A stretch of DNA of 64,000 nucleotides, from the NCBI RefSeq assembly GCF_000718015.1, contig NZ_JODY01000032.1, positions 8,087-72,086 on the forward strand, in the 5' to 3' direction. The notes beneath the pieces are model-generated. The model searched no databases. It was given only the letters and a program-made list of their open reading frames with translations, and was not told the origin of the DNA. This stretch comes from Streptomyces catenulae. Its GTDB lineage: Bacteria > Actinomycetota > Actinomycetes > Streptomycetales > Streptomycetaceae. The first letter of the stretch is position 1, and each line of letters opens with the position of its first letter. Made by a program: the position numbers and the translations under genes. Shown piece after piece: positions 15,648 to 25,068 of this stretch.

Positions 15648-17351
15648 GTGCCGCACCCGCTCGACGCCGCCGCGATCCGCACCTGGTGCGGGCTGGCGCT
15701 GGAGGCGCTGGGCCGGGAACGCGCCCGGATCGACGCGATCAACGTCTATCCCGTGGCCGACGGCGACACCGGCACCAACCTCTACCTCACCCTCGAATCC
15801 GCCGCCCGCGCGGTCGAGGCGGCCTTCGACGGCCACGCCTCCGCGGGCACCGCACCCTGCCTCGCGGACGCCGCCGGGGCGATGGCGCACGGCGCCCTCA
15901 TAGGGGCGCGCGGCAACTCCGGCACCATCCTCGCCCAGCTGCTGCGCGGGATGACCGAGATCCTGGCCGCCCCGCAGGCCCCCGCCACCGGCCCGGACGC
16001 CACCGGCGAGCTGCCCGGCGGCTGCCCGCCCGCCACCCTCGGACGGGCGCTGCACCGCGCCGCGGCCGCCGCCCGGGAGGCCGTCGCGCACCCCGTGGAG
16101 GGCACCGTGCTGACGGTCGCCGCCTGCGCCGCCGACGCCGCGCAGAGCGCCGCGGCCACCGCACCGCACACCGCGGCCGTGGCGCGCGCCGCCCACGACG
16201 GCGCCCGCGCCGCGCTCCGCGCCACCCCGGAACAGCTCGCCGCCCTGGGCCGCGCCGGGGTCGTGGACGCCGGGGGCTGCGGCCTGGTCGCCCTGCTGGG
16301 GGCGCTCGCCGACGCGCTGTCCGGCGAGGTCACCGCCGTCCCCGTCGTGGTACGGGCCGACGCCCCGCTCCCGGAGGCGGCGGGCCCCGAGGCCGTCACC
16401 GGGGCCACGCCGGAGAGCTGCCCGCCCGGGGCGGCGACCGGCCCGGCGTTCGAGGTGATCTACCTCCTGGAGGCCACCGACACCGCCGTGGCGCGGCTGC
16501 GCACCCGGCTCGACGGGCTCGGCGACTCCCTCGTCGTGGTCGGCGGCGACGGCCTCTGGCACGTCCATGTCCACGTCGACGACGCGGGCGCCGCCGTCGA
16601 GGCGGGCATCGAGGCGGGCCGCCCGTACCGGATCCGCATCACCCACTTCGACGGTGCCGCGCACACCGGGCGGCCGGTGCCGGAACCGGCCGCCCGGGGC
16701 GTCGTCGCCGTCGTCCCCGGGGAGGGCCTCGCCGCGCTCTGCGAGGAGGCGGGCGCGACCACGGTCCGTGTGCGCCCCGGGGAGCCGCCCGCCTCCGGGG
16801 AACTGGTCCAGGCGATCCGGCAGGCCCACGCCCACGAGGTGCTGCTGCTGCCGAACGACCCCGAGCTGCACCACACCGCCGCCGCGGCGGCCGAGGCGGC
16901 GCGTACCGAGGGCGTCCGGGTCGCGCTCATCCCCACCCGCGCCGCCGTCCAGGGCCTCGCGGCGCTCGCCGTGCACGAGCCCGACCGCAGCTTCGACGAG
17001 GACGCCGTCGCCATGACCTCGGCCGCCGGGGCCACCCGCTACGCCGAACTCGCCGTCGCCGAACGGCAGGCGTGGACGATGGCGGGCATCTGCCAGCAGG
17101 GCGACGTCCTCGGGCTGATCGACGGCGACGTCGTGGTCATCGGCGGCGACCTGACGGAGACCGCCCTCACCGTCCTCGACCGGATGCTCTCGGCCGGTGG
17201 CGAACTCGTCACCCTGGTCCGCGGCGCCTGCGCCCCCGACGGCCTCGCCGACCGGCTGGAGGCCCATGTCCGCGAACGCTTCCTCGCCGTCGACACCGTC
17301 GTGTACGAGGGCGGCCGCCATGCGGCGCCGCTCCTGATCGGCGTCGAGTAG
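15648..17351 (+). CDS. DAK2-domain protein (DhaL/FakA-like)
   Basis: 567 residues from GTG with AGGAGG 5 bases upstream (15637-15642) and TACTGT at 15612-15617 as a possible -10. The N-terminal ~200 residues are a DhaL/DAK2 nucleotide-binding domain: INVYPVADGDTGTNLYLTL (Asp cluster for Mg-ATP) and GALIGARGNSGTILAQLLRG. The C-terminal half resembles the substrate-binding parts of FakA. FakA phosphorylates fatty acids bound to FakB; whether this protein does so is unproven. It stands directly upstream of recG, an arrangement common in Gram-positive bacteria. The Ala/Pro-rich middle (residues ~105-250) is longer than usual. Confidence 0.88.
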   Translation: MPHPLDAAAIRTWCGLALEALGRERARIDAINVYPVADGDTGTNLYLTLESAARAVEAAFDGHASAGTAPCLADAAGAMAHGALIGARGNSGTILAQLLRGMTEILAAPQAPATGPDATGELPGGCPPATLGRALHRAAAAAREAVAHPVEGTVLTVAACAADAAQSAAATAPHTAAVARAAHDGARAALRATPEQLAALGRAGVVDAGGCGLVALLGALADALSGEVTAVPVVVRADAPLPEAAGPEAVTGATPESCPPGAATGPAFEVIYLLEATDTAVARLRTRLDGLGDSLVVVGGDGLWHVHVHVDDAGAAVEAGIEAGRPYRIRITHFDGAAHTGRPVPEPAARGVVAVVPGEGLAALCEEAGATTVRVRPGEPPASGELVQAIRQAHAHEVLLLPNDPELHHTAAAAAEAARTEGVRVALIPTRAAVQGLAALAVHEPDRSFDEDAVAMTSAAGATRYAELAVAERQAWTMAGICQQGDVLGLIDGDVVVIGGDLTETALTVLDRMLSAGGELVTLVRGACAPDGLADRLEAHVRERFLAVDTVVYEGGRHAAPLLIGVE

Positions 17352-17447
17352 CGGGAGCCACGGGGCGCCGCGCACGGGGCCCCGCGCCCCGTCCGCCACG
17401 GGCCCCGCGCCCCGCGGGAGGCCCCGTTGTCGGTGGCATGGTGTGCA

Positions 17448-19679
17448 ATGGGTTCCGTGGCCGCGCTCGACGAACCTCTGAAGAAGACCCTCGGTGGCAC
17501 CACCGCGAAGGTGCTCGCCGACCACCTCGGCCTGCACACGGTCGGGGATCTCCTCCACCACTACCCGCGCCGGTACGCCGAGCGCGGTGAGCTGACCCGC
17601 CTCGCCGACCTCCCGCTCGACGAACACGTCACCGTCGTCGCGCAGGTCGCCGACGCCCGCGTCCTGCGCTTCAACGGCGGCCGCGGCCAGCGCCTGGAGG
17701 TCACCCTCACCGACGGCGGCGGCCGCCTCCAACTGGTCTTCTTCGGCAAGGGCATCCACAAGCCGCAGAAGGACCTGGTGCCCGGCCGCCGCGCGATGTT
17801 CGCTGGCAAGGTCTCCGTCTTCAACCGCAAGCTCCAGCTCGCCCACCCCGAATACGCCCTCCTCGACCAGGAGTCCGGCAGCGAGGCGGTCGACGCGTTC
17901 GCCGGTGCGCTGATGCCGATCTACCCGGCCTGCCAGCAGATGGCGTCCTGGAAGCTCGCCAAGGCCGTCGACGCCGTGCTGCCGCACGCCCGGGACGCCG
18001 TCGACCCGCTGCCGGAGGCGCTGCGCTCCGGCCGGGGGCTGGTGGAGCTGCCCGACGCCCTGGAGAAGATCCACCGCCCGCGCACCAAGGCCGACATCGC
18101 CGACGCCCGCGCCCGGCTGAAGTGGGACGAGGCGTTCGTCCTCCAGGTGGCGCTGGCCCGCCGCCGCTTCGCCGAGACCCAACTCCCCGCCGTGCCCCGG
18201 CCGTCGACCGAGGGCGGCATCCTCGACGCGTTCGACGCCGGGCTGCCGTTCACCCTCACCGAGGGCCAGCGCAAGGTCAGCGAGGAGATCTTCACCGACC
18301 TCGCCACCGACCACCCCATGCACCGCCTCCTCCAGGGCGAGGTCGGCTCCGGCAAGACGATGGTGGCGCTGCGCGCCATGCTCACCGTCGTCGACGGCGG
18401 GGGACAGGCGGCGATGCTCGCCCCCACAGAGGTCCTCGCCCAGCAGCACCACCGCTCCATCACGGAGATGATGGGGGAGCTGGCCGAGGGCGGGATGTTG
18501 GGCGGGGCCGAGCACGGCACCAAGGTCGTGCTGCTCACCGGCTCCATGGGCGCCGCCGCCCGCCGCCAGGCGCTCCTCGACCTCGTCACCGGCGAGGCGG
18601 GCATCGTCATCGGCACCCACGCCCTGATCGAGGACAAGGTCCACTTCCACGACCTCGGGCTGGTCGTCGTCGACGAACAGCACCGCTTCGGCGTGGAGCA
18701 GCGCGACGCGCTGCGCGGCAAGGGCCACTCCGGGGGCGAGAAGCGCACCCCGCACCTCCTGGTGATGACCGCCACCCCCATCCCGCGCACCGTCGCCATG
18801 ACCGTCTTCGGCGACCTGGAGACCTCCGTCCTCGACCAGCTCCCCGCCGGACGCTCACCCATCGCCACCCATGTCGTCCCCGCCAAGGACAAGCCGCACT
18901 TCCTCGCCCGCGCCTGGGAGCGGGTCCGCGAGGAGGTCGCCGCGGGCCACCAGGGCTACGTCGTCTGCCCCAGGATCGGTGACGAGGAGGACGCCCCCGG
19001 CACGGCCAAGGGCCGCAAGGGCGGCGACGAGGACGGCCCGTCGCCGGAGGACACCGAGGAGAAGCGGCCGCCGCTCGCCGTGGTCGACCTCGTCCGGCAG
19101 CTCACCGCCGGGCCGCTGGCCGGGCTGCGGGTGGCCGCGCTGCACGGCCGGATGGCGCCCGAGGACAAGGACGCCGTCATGCGCCGCTTCGCCGCCGGTG
19201 AGCTGGACGTCCTGGTCGCCACCACCGTCATCGAGGTCGGCGTCAACGTCCCCAACGCCACCGCCATGGTGATCATGGACGCCGACCGCTTCGGCGTCTC
19301 CCAGCTCCACCAGCTGCGCGGCCGGGTCGGCCGTGGCTCCGCCCCCGGGCTCTGCCTGCTGGTCAGCGAGATGCCCGAGGCCAGCCCCGCCCGCGCCCGC
19401 CTCGCCGCCGTCGCCGCCACCCTCGACGGCTTCGAGCTCTCCCGTATCGACCTCGAACAGCGCCGCGAGGGCGACGTCCTCGGCCAGGCCCAGTCCGGCG
19501 TCCGCTCCTCGCTGCGGATGCTCGCCGTCATCGAGGACGAGGAGGTCATCGCCGCCGCCCGCGAGGAGGCCACCGCCGTCGTCACCGCCGACCCGGCCCT
19601 CGACGCCTACCCCGAACTGCGCACCGCCCTGGCGGCCCTGCTGGACGACGAGCGCGAGGAGTACCTGGACAAGGGGTGA
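17448..19679 (+). CDS. recG: ATP-dependent DNA helicase RecG
   Basis: 743 residues. Branch-migration helicase that reverses stalled forks. N-terminal wedge/OB domain (~1-230), then helicase motifs in order: Walker A GEVGSGKTMVAL, Ia APTEVLAQQH, II VVVDEQHRFGVEQR (DEQH instead of DEAH), III MTATPIPRT, IV-VI including TTVIEVGVNVPNAT and QLRGRVGRGSAPG. Start chosen as ATG 17448 (MGSVAALDEPL); a TTG at 17427 would add seven residues. A Lys/Glu-rich insert (~residues 515-540) lies between helicase lobes. Confidence 0.97.
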   Translation: MGSVAALDEPLKKTLGGTTAKVLADHLGLHTVGDLLHHYPRRYAERGELTRLADLPLDEHVTVVAQVADARVLRFNGGRGQRLEVTLTDGGGRLQLVFFGKGIHKPQKDLVPGRRAMFAGKVSVFNRKLQLAHPEYALLDQESGSEAVDAFAGALMPIYPACQQMASWKLAKAVDAVLPHARDAVDPLPEALRSGRGLVELPDALEKIHRPRTKADIADARARLKWDEAFVLQVALARRRFAETQLPAVPRPSTEGGILDAFDAGLPFTLTEGQRKVSEEIFTDLATDHPMHRLLQGEVGSGKTMVALRAMLTVVDGGGQAAMLAPTEVLAQQHHRSITEMMGELAEGGMLGGAEHGTKVVLLTGSMGAAARRQALLDLVTGEAGIVIGTHALIEDKVHFHDLGLVVVDEQHRFGVEQRDALRGKGHSGGEKRTPHLLVMTATPIPRTVAMTVFGDLETSVLDQLPAGRSPIATHVVPAKDKPHFLARAWERVREEVAAGHQGYVVCPRIGDEEDAPGTAKGRKGGDEDGPSPEDTEEKRPPLAVVDLVRQLTAGPLAGLRVAALHGRMAPEDKDAVMRRFAAGELDVLVATTVIEVGVNVPNATAMVIMDADRFGVSQLHQLRGRVGRGSAPGLCLLVSEMPEASPARARLAAVAATLDGFELSRIDLEQRREGDVLGQAQSGVRSSLRMLAVIEDEEVIAAAREEATAVVTADPALDAYPELRTALAALLDDEREEYLDKG

Positions 19680-19841
19680 CGCCCGGCCCGGCCGACGCGC
19701 CCCACGTGAGAAGCCTCACCCGCCCCGCCCGCCCCGTCGGCCACCGTGCGCCGCCCCGCACCCGGCCGGAATATCGTGGAGGCCGCGGCGCCGCCCCCGG
19801 CCGCCGTCCCCACCGACCCCGCACCACGTAAGGACGGGCCC

Positions 19842-20441
19842 ATGACCCGCGTGATCGCCGGTACGGCCGGCGGCCGCCGCCTGGCCGTACCCCCCGGCAA
19901 CGGCACCCGCCCGACCTCCGACCGCGCACGCGAGGGCCTCTTCTCCACCTGGGAGTCGCTGGACGGCCCGATGACCGGCGCCCGGGTTCTCGACCTCTAC
20001 GCGGGCTCCGGCGCGGTCGGCCTGGAGGCGCTCTCCCGCGGCGCCGCCCACGTCCTGCTCGTCGAGGCCGACGCCCGCGCCGCCCGCACCGTGCGCGAGA
20101 ACGTCGGGGCCGTCGGCCTGCCCGGCGCCGAGGTCCGCACCGCCCGCGCCGAACAGGTCGCCGCCGGGGCCGCTCCCGGCGACCCGTACGACGTCCTCTT
20201 CCTCGACCCGCCGTACGCCGTCACCGACGACGAGCTGCGGGAGATCCTGCTCACACTCCGCCGTGCGGGCTGGTGCGCGCCGGACGCACTCGTCACGGTG
20301 GAGCGGAGCACCCGAGGCGGCGTGTTCTCCTGGCCGGACGGATTCGCGGCGATCAAGGCCCGACGCTACGGCGAGGGGACGCTTTGGTACGGTCGCGCCG
20401 CTTCCACGTCCCCCGACGAGACGTCGGAACGCGTGTCATGA
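19842..20441 (+). CDS. rsmD: 16S rRNA (guanine966-N2)-methyltransferase
   Basis: 199 residues. Begins MTRVIAGTAGGRRLAVPPG; SAM-binding motif VLDLYAGSGAVGLEALSRG near residue 48 and the catalytic DPPY motif in LFLDPPYAV identify an N2-guanine methyltransferase. TAAGGAC upstream acts as ribosome-binding site. The stop overlaps an in-frame ATG (20438) of the next gene, and coaD follows, the usual rsmD-coaD pair. Confidence 0.95.
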   Translation: MTRVIAGTAGGRRLAVPPGNGTRPTSDRAREGLFSTWESLDGPMTGARVLDLYAGSGAVGLEALSRGAAHVLLVEADARAARTVRENVGAVGLPGAEVRTARAEQVAAGAAPGDPYDVLFLDPPYAVTDDELREILLTLRRAGWCAPDALVTVERSTRGGVFSWPDGFAAIKARRYGEGTLWYGRAASTSPDETSERVS

Positions 20442-20467
20442 ACGCACCGGAGAGCGAGGAACCAGAG

Positions 20468-20947
20468 TTGCGCCGCGCCGTCTGTCCGGGGTCCTTCGAC
20501 CCCATCACCAATGGGCACCTGGACATCATCGCCCGTGCCTCCAAGCTGTACGACGTCGTCCACGTCGCCGTGATGATCAACCAGTCCAAGCAGGGGCTGT
20601 TCACGGTCGACGAGCGCATCGACCTGATCCGCCGCGCCACCGCCGAGTACGGCAACGTCGAGGTCGAGGCGTTCCACGGCCTGCTCGTCGACTTCTGCAA
20701 GCAGCGCGACATCCCCGCGATCGTCAAGGGTCTGCGCGCCGTCAGCGACTTCGACTACGAACTCCAGATGGCCCAGATGAACAACGGACTCTCCGGCGTG
20801 GAGACGCTGTTCGTCCCCACCAACCCCACCTACAGCTTCCTCTCCTCCAGTCTCGTCAAGGAGGTGGCGGCCTGGGGCGGCGACGTCAGCCACCTCGTCC
20901 CGCCGTTCGTCCTGGAGGCACTGACCGAACGGCTGCGGGAGCGCTGA
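20468..20947 (+). CDS. coaD: Pantetheine-phosphate adenylyltransferase
   Basis: 159 residues from TTG at 20468, seven bases after GAGGA. Fourth step of coenzyme A synthesis, adding AMP to phosphopantetheine. Nucleotidyltransferase HxGH-type motif in CPGSFDPITNGHLDI, and SSSLVKEVA near the C-terminus. The chosen start matches the family (LRRAVCPGSFDP); an ATG at 20438, overlapping the rsmD stop, would add ten acidic residues and has a poorer ribosome-binding site. Confidence 0.96.
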   Translation: MRRAVCPGSFDPITNGHLDIIARASKLYDVVHVAVMINQSKQGLFTVDERIDLIRRATAEYGNVEVEAFHGLLVDFCKQRDIPAIVKGLRAVSDFDYELQMAQMNNGLSGVETLFVPTNPTYSFLSSSLVKEVAAWGGDVSHLVPPFVLEALTERLRER

Positions 20948-21078
20948 GCGGCACCCCGGCGCACCCGCCGGGCGTCACCACCCGCTGACGCCCCGTCAGC
21001 AGGTGTCGGGGCGGGGCCCGGTGGCCGTACAGTCGTGGCGTTCCTGGTTCCATCCCTTCAGAGAGTGGCGAGTCCAAC

Positions 21079-22152
21079 GTGGACGTGCAGAAGAAGCTCG
21101 ACGAGATCGTCGACAACATCGGCAGCGCCCGTTCCGTGCCCATGTCGGCGTCCTGCGTGGTCAACCGGGCCGAACTGCTCGCCATGCTGGAGGAGGTGCG
21201 CGCGGCGCTGCCCGATTCGCTGGCGCAGGCGCAGGAGCTGCTCGGCGGGCGCGAGCGGATGGTCGAGGAGGCCCGCGCCGAGGCGGAGCGGATCATCGAT
21301 TCCGCCCACGCCCACCGCGGTTCGCTGGTCTCCGACACCGAGGTCGCCCGCCGGTCGCAGGACGAGGCGGGCCGCATCCTCTCCGAGGCCCGCCGCGAGG
21401 CCGAGGAGATCCGCGCCGAGGCCGATGACTACGTCGACAGCAAGCTCGCCAACTTCGAGGTCGTCCTCACCAAGACCATCGGCTCCGTCGACCGTGGCCG
21501 CGAGAAGCTGCTCGGCCGCGGCCCCGGCCTCGACGACCAGGGCTACGCCGACGCCGACGCCCCCGAGCGCAGCACCGACCCGGCGACGCTCACCGAGCGG
21601 GCCGACGCCTACGTCGACGCCAAGTTCGGCGCCTTCCAGGCGGTGCTGACCAAGACCCTCGAAGCGGTCGGCCGCGGCCGCGACAAGCTCCAGGGCGCCC
21701 GCGCCATCGACGAGCTGGGCGCCCACCTCGCCGCCCAGGGCGACGAGCGGGCCGGTGGCCACCAGGCCGACGCGGAGTACCTCGCCGGTCTCGCCGACAT
21801 CGCCCCCCAGCAGCCCGCCGCCCCGGCCCCGCAGCCGCTCGCCGCCGCCGCGGAGGCCCCCCAGTACGCCCAGCCCGGCCACTACCCCGACCAGGGTTAC
21901 GCGGCGGGTCAGGACGGCTACGCCTACGGGCAGCAGCAGTACGCCCAGCCGCAGGACCCGTACGGCTACGGCTGGCAGCAGCAGGCCGCCCCGCAGGTCC
22001 CGCAGCAGGGCTACGACCCGCAGGCGGGCTATGTGCCCCAGCAGGCGCCCCCGCAGTCCCCGCAGCCCGGCGCCCTGGAGGAGACCAGTCTCTTCGACAC
22101 CGGCATGATCAACATGGACCAGATCCGGCAGTACGAGGAGGGGCGCCCCTAG
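21079..22152 (+). CDS. SepIVA/DivIVA-like coiled-coil protein
   Basis: 357 residues from GTG. Residues ~1-110 contain a long charged heptad-like helix (SLAQAQELLGGRERMVEEARAE... EAGRILSEARREAEEIRAE); two related segments, DYVDSKLANFEVVLTKTI and AYVDAKFGAFQAVLTKTL, form an internal repeat. The C-terminal third (~240-340) is a low-complexity QY/QPGY/PQ tail. A DivIVA-like septation protein (SepIVA) lies next to coaD in mycobacteria, and the location and architecture here fit that family. Probably a cytoskeletal or septum-associated scaffold; direct function in Streptomyces is not known to me. Confidence 0.8.
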   Translation: MDVQKKLDEIVDNIGSARSVPMSASCVVNRAELLAMLEEVRAALPDSLAQAQELLGGRERMVEEARAEAERIIDSAHAHRGSLVSDTEVARRSQDEAGRILSEARREAEEIRAEADDYVDSKLANFEVVLTKTIGSVDRGREKLLGRGPGLDDQGYADADAPERSTDPATLTERADAYVDAKFGAFQAVLTKTLEAVGRGRDKLQGARAIDELGAHLAAQGDERAGGHQADAEYLAGLADIAPQQPAAPAPQPLAAAAEAPQYAQPGHYPDQGYAAGQDGYAYGQQQYAQPQDPYGYGWQQQAAPQVPQQGYDPQAGYVPQQAPPQSPQPGALEETSLFDTGMINMDQIRQYEEGRP

Positions 22153-22325
22153 GGGCCTCGTCCGGAGCGGCCCGGATTGGGCCTATCCGGGCCCGTCCAG
22201 TATCCTGGCTGTTCGGTCGCGTGTACGTCCGCGATCCCGGCTGCCCGTTTCCGCATCCGCCCGCTTCCGAGCCGGTGGCCCGGAAGCCGGAGCACCGGAC
22301 CCCCGGTACAGAAAGCAGGAAAGCC

Positions 22326-22967
22326 ATCAACGCCCGCCTCGACCACCGTTCCCCGCTCGTGTTCGACACGCGCGAGCTGGGCCGTCGTCCCGGCGCGCTC
22401 CAGCGGCTCTCCCGCACCGTCGAGGCCCCCCGGGACCTCGGCAACGAGGTGATCGGTGTGCCCGAGGGCACCCCCGTCGCGCTCGACCTCCGCCTGGAAT
22501 CGGTCATGGACGGGGTGCTTGTCACAGGTACCGCCCGTGCAACCGTGAAGGGGGAGTGCGTAAGGTGTCTGGAGCCGCTGGAGCGCGAGCTCGTAGCGGA
22601 CTTCCAGGAGATGTTCGCCTACCCCGACGCCGATGCCCGGACCCGCACCGCGGAATCCGGCGACGACGCCGAGGACGAGGAGGACACACTCTTCGTCGAG
22701 GACGACCTGTTCGACCTCGAACCCGTGCTGCGGGACGCGGTGGTGCTCGCACTGCCGCTGCAGCCGGTGTGCCGGGAAGACTGCCCGGGTCTGTGTTCCG
22801 ATTGCGGAGCACGGCTCGCGGACGACCCGGACCACCACCACGACGCCGTCGACATCCGTTGGGCGGCACTGCAGGGACTCGTCGGGACCAACCAGGACGA
22901 CGAGAAGGACAAGTTGAGCGGCGACGCGCCTCGATCAGCGCACGTCGACGAGAAGCAGGAGAAGTAG
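22326..22967 (+). CDS. DUF177 (YceD-like) protein, apparent AUC start
   Basis: 213 residues if started at ATC 22326 (I/M-NARLDHRSPLVFDTRELGRR, the family N-terminus). AGGA at 22317-22320 sits 5 bases before the ATC, while no ATG, GTG or TTG occurs between GTG 22275 and this point; GTG 22221 and 22275 would add non-family residues and have no ribosome-binding site. DUF177 proteins lie just upstream of rpmF across bacteria and are linked to 23S rRNA metabolism. GECVRCLEPLERELVADF and CREDCPGLCSDCG are its Cys clusters, possibly zinc-binding. rpmF begins 2 bases after the stop. Confidence 0.85.
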   Translation: MNARLDHRSPLVFDTRELGRRPGALQRLSRTVEAPRDLGNEVIGVPEGTPVALDLRLESVMDGVLVTGTARATVKGECVRCLEPLERELVADFQEMFAYPDADARTRTAESGDDAEDEEDTLFVEDDLFDLEPVLRDAVVLALPLQPVCREDCPGLCSDCGARLADDPDHHHDAVDIRWAALQGLVGTNQDDEKDKLSGDAPRSAHVDEKQEK

Positions 22968-22969
22968 CC

Positions 22970-23143
22970 GTGGCTGTTCCGAAGCGGAAGATGTCGCGCA
23001 GCAACACGCGCCACCGCCGGTCGCAGTGGAAGGCTGCGGTCCCCACCCTGGTGGCGTGCGAGCGCTGCCACGAGCCGAAGCAGCAGCACATCGCGTGCCA
23101 GAGCTGCGGCACCTACAACAAGCGCCAGGTCCTCGAGGTCTGA
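22970..23143 (+). CDS. rpmF: 50S ribosomal protein L32 (zinc-binding form)
   Basis: 57 residues from [23 protein letters not shown] is the conserved N-terminus; CERCHEP and CQSCGTYN provide a four-Cys zinc ribbon. AGGAG in the end of the DUF177 gene serves as ribosome-binding site. The order DUF177-rpmF-rncS is conserved. RNase III follows after 7 bases. Confidence 0.97.
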   Translation: MAVPKRKMSRSNTRHRRSQWKAAVPTLVACERCHEPKQQHIACQSCGTYNKRQVLEV

Positions 23144-23150
23144 GCGGCTG

Positions 23151-24005
23151 GTGACAGGCACTGTGTCTAGCCCCAAGAAGGCGCAAGACGCCCGCCCCTC
23201 GGCCCGCACCCGCGGCGAGGAGCAGGCACCGGCGGACACGGCCTCGTCCCACACGATTCTGGAAGGGCGGCTCGGGTACCACCTTGAGTCCGCCCTTCTG
23301 GTACGTGCGCTGACGCACCGTTCCTACGCGTACGAGAACGGCGGTCTGCCCACCAACGAACGGCTGGAGTTCCTCGGGGACTCCGTGCTGGGCCTGGTGG
23401 TCACGGACACGCTGTACCGCATCCACCCCGATCTCCCGGAAGGCCAGCTGGCCAAGCTCCGGGCCGCGGTGGTCAACTCGCGCGCGCTCGCCGAGGTGGG
23501 CCGCGGCCTCGACCTCGGCGCCTTCATCCGCCTCGGACGGGGCGAAGAAGGCACGGGCGGCCGGGACAAGGCGTCCATCCTCGCCGACACCCTCGAAGCG
23601 GTGATCGGCGCGGTCTATCTCGACCAGGGCCTCGACGCGGCCGGGGAGCTGGTACACCGGCTCTTCGACCCGCTCATCGAGAAGTCCTCCAGCCTCGGCG
23701 CCGGCCTGGACTGGAAGACGAGTCTCCAGGAACTCACCGCGACCGAAGGTCTCGGCGTCCCGGAGTACCTGGTCACCGAGGCCGGACCGGATCACGAGAA
23801 GACGTTCACGGCTGCCGCCCGCGTCGGTGGTGTCTCGTACGGCACCGGCACCGGCCGCAGCAAGAAGGAAGCCGAGCAGCAGGCGGCGGAATCCGCATGG
23901 CGTGCCATCCGCGCCGCGGCGGACGAGCGCGCCGAGGACGGGCAGGGCGGTTCCACCGCCGACCCGGCCGCGGCTTCCGGCGACTCCTCGACGCCGGCCC
24001 GCTGA
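23151..24005 (+). CDS. rncS: Ribonuclease III (AbsB)
   Basis: 284 residues from GTG (a second GTG four codons later is possible). Catalytic domain at ~35-190 with the signature [16 protein letters not shown] and [19 protein letters not shown] (metal-binding Asp and Glu); C-terminal double-strand RNA-binding domain at ~195-265 ([18 protein letters not shown]). It processes rRNA and many mRNAs; in S. coelicolor the gene is absB, needed for antibiotic production, and it degrades its own mRNA. The gene ends 8 bases before a long hairpin with a T-run. Confidence 0.97.
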   Translation: MTGTVSSPKKAQDARPSARTRGEEQAPADTASSHTILEGRLGYHLESALLVRALTHRSYAYENGGLPTNERLEFLGDSVLGLVVTDTLYRIHPDLPEGQLAKLRAAVVNSRALAEVGRGLDLGAFIRLGRGEEGTGGRDKASILADTLEAVIGAVYLDQGLDAAGELVHRLFDPLIEKSSSLGAGLDWKTSLQELTATEGLGVPEYLVTEAGPDHEKTFTAAARVGGVSYGTGTGRSKKEAEQQAAESAWRAIRAAADERAEDGQGGSTADPAAASGDSSTPAR

Positions 24006-24012
24006 ACCACCC

Positions 24013-24060
24013 CTTCTGACCCCGCCGGGCGACACCGCCCGACGGGGTCAGAAGTCTTTT
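24013..24060 (+). terminator. Long T-run terminator after rncS
   Basis: CTTCTGACCCCG (24013-24024) plus CGGGCG (24026-24031) pair with CGCCCG (24036-24041) plus CGGGGTCAGAAG (24043-24054): 18 pairs, one C-A mismatch, a 4-base ACAC loop, then TCTTTT. The long, nearly perfect duplex could also be cut by the RNase III encoded just upstream (inference). Confidence 0.88.
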
Positions 24061-24093
24061 CCCCGCCCTGCCGAACCCGTGAGGAGAGCCGCG

Positions 24094-25044
24094 GTGCCCG
24101 AACTGCCCGAGGTCGAGGTCGTACGCCGAGGACTGGAGCGCTGGGTCAGCGGCCGGACCATCGACTCGGTCGAGGTGCTGCACCCGAGGGCGATCCGCCG
24201 CCACACCGCGGGCGCGGCCGACTTCGCCGCCCGGCTGACCGGGCTCCGTATCGAGGCGGCGCGCCGCCGCGGCAAGTACCTCTGGCTGCCGGTGTCCGGC
24301 GGTGGCCCCGCCGCGCAGACCGCGGCCGAGGGCCTCGCGCCGCAGATCACCACCGATGTCACCCACGGCCTCGCGGTCCTCGCCCACCTCGGGATGAGCG
24401 GTCAGCTGCTGGTGCAGCCGCAGGACGCGCCGGACGAGAAGCATCTGCGGATCCGGGTCCGCTTCGACGACTCGGTGGCCGCGCCGCCCGAGGACGCCGC
24501 CGGGACCGAGCTGCGCTTCGTCGACCAGCGGACCTTCGGCGGTCTCTCGCTGCACGACACGGTGCCGGGCGACGCGGACCAGCTCCCGGACGCCATCGCG
24601 CACATCGCCCGCGACCCGCTCGACGCGGCTTTCGACGACGCCGCCTTCCACGACGCGCTGCGCCGCCGCCGCACCACCGTCAAGCGCGCCCTGCTCGACC
24701 AGTCGCTGATCAGCGGCGTCGGCAACATCTACGCCGACGAGGCGCTGTGGCGCTCGCGCCTGCACTACGAGCGCCCCACCGCCGGTCTCACCCGCCCGCG
24801 CACCGCCGAACTCCTCGGCCACGTACGGGAGGTGATGTCCGCCGCCCTCGCCGTCGGCGGCACCAGCTTCGACAGCCTCTACGTCAATGTGAACGGCGAG
24901 TCCGGCTACTTCGAGCGGTCCCTCGACGCGTACGGGCGGGAGGACGAGCCGTGCCGCCGGTGCGGCACCCCGATCCGCCGCCGTCCCTGGATGAACCGCT
25001 CCAGCTACTTCTGCCCGCGCTGCCAGCGGCCGCCGCGGCCCTGA
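24094..25044 (+). CDS. mutM: Formamidopyrimidine-DNA glycosylase
   Basis: 316 residues from GTG, with GAGGAGAG upstream. Bifunctional glycosylase/lyase that removes oxidised purines. The catalytic Pro2 and Glu3 ([14 protein letters not shown]) are present. The helix-two-turn-helix segment [14 protein letters not shown] and a C-terminal four-Cys zinc finger ([10 protein letters not shown]... YFCPRC) bind DNA. Because a strong terminator precedes the gene, it needs its own promoter or readthrough. Residues ~75-95 form an Ala/Pro-rich loop longer than in E. coli MutM. Confidence 0.96.
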   Translation: MPELPEVEVVRRGLERWVSGRTIDSVEVLHPRAIRRHTAGAADFAARLTGLRIEAARRRGKYLWLPVSGGGPAAQTAAEGLAPQITTDVTHGLAVLAHLGMSGQLLVQPQDAPDEKHLRIRVRFDDSVAAPPEDAAGTELRFVDQRTFGGLSLHDTVPGDADQLPDAIAHIARDPLDAAFDDAAFHDALRRRRTTVKRALLDQSLISGVGNIYADEALWRSRLHYERPTAGLTRPRTAELLGHVREVMSAALAVGGTSFDSLYVNVNGESGYFERSLDAYGREDEPCRRCGTPIRRRPWMNRSSYFCPRCQRPPRP

Positions 25045-25068
25045 CCGGGCGCCGCCCGCGGGCCGCGG

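Noticed and set aside
15435..18755. 1106-codon antisense frame over the DAK2 gene and recG
   Set aside because: Shadow of two certain genes, low complexity, no domain.
20438..20467. ATG start for coaD overlapping rsmD by ATGA
   Set aside because: Would add ten acidic residues absent from the family; TTG 20468 has a good ribosome-binding site. Not fully excluded.
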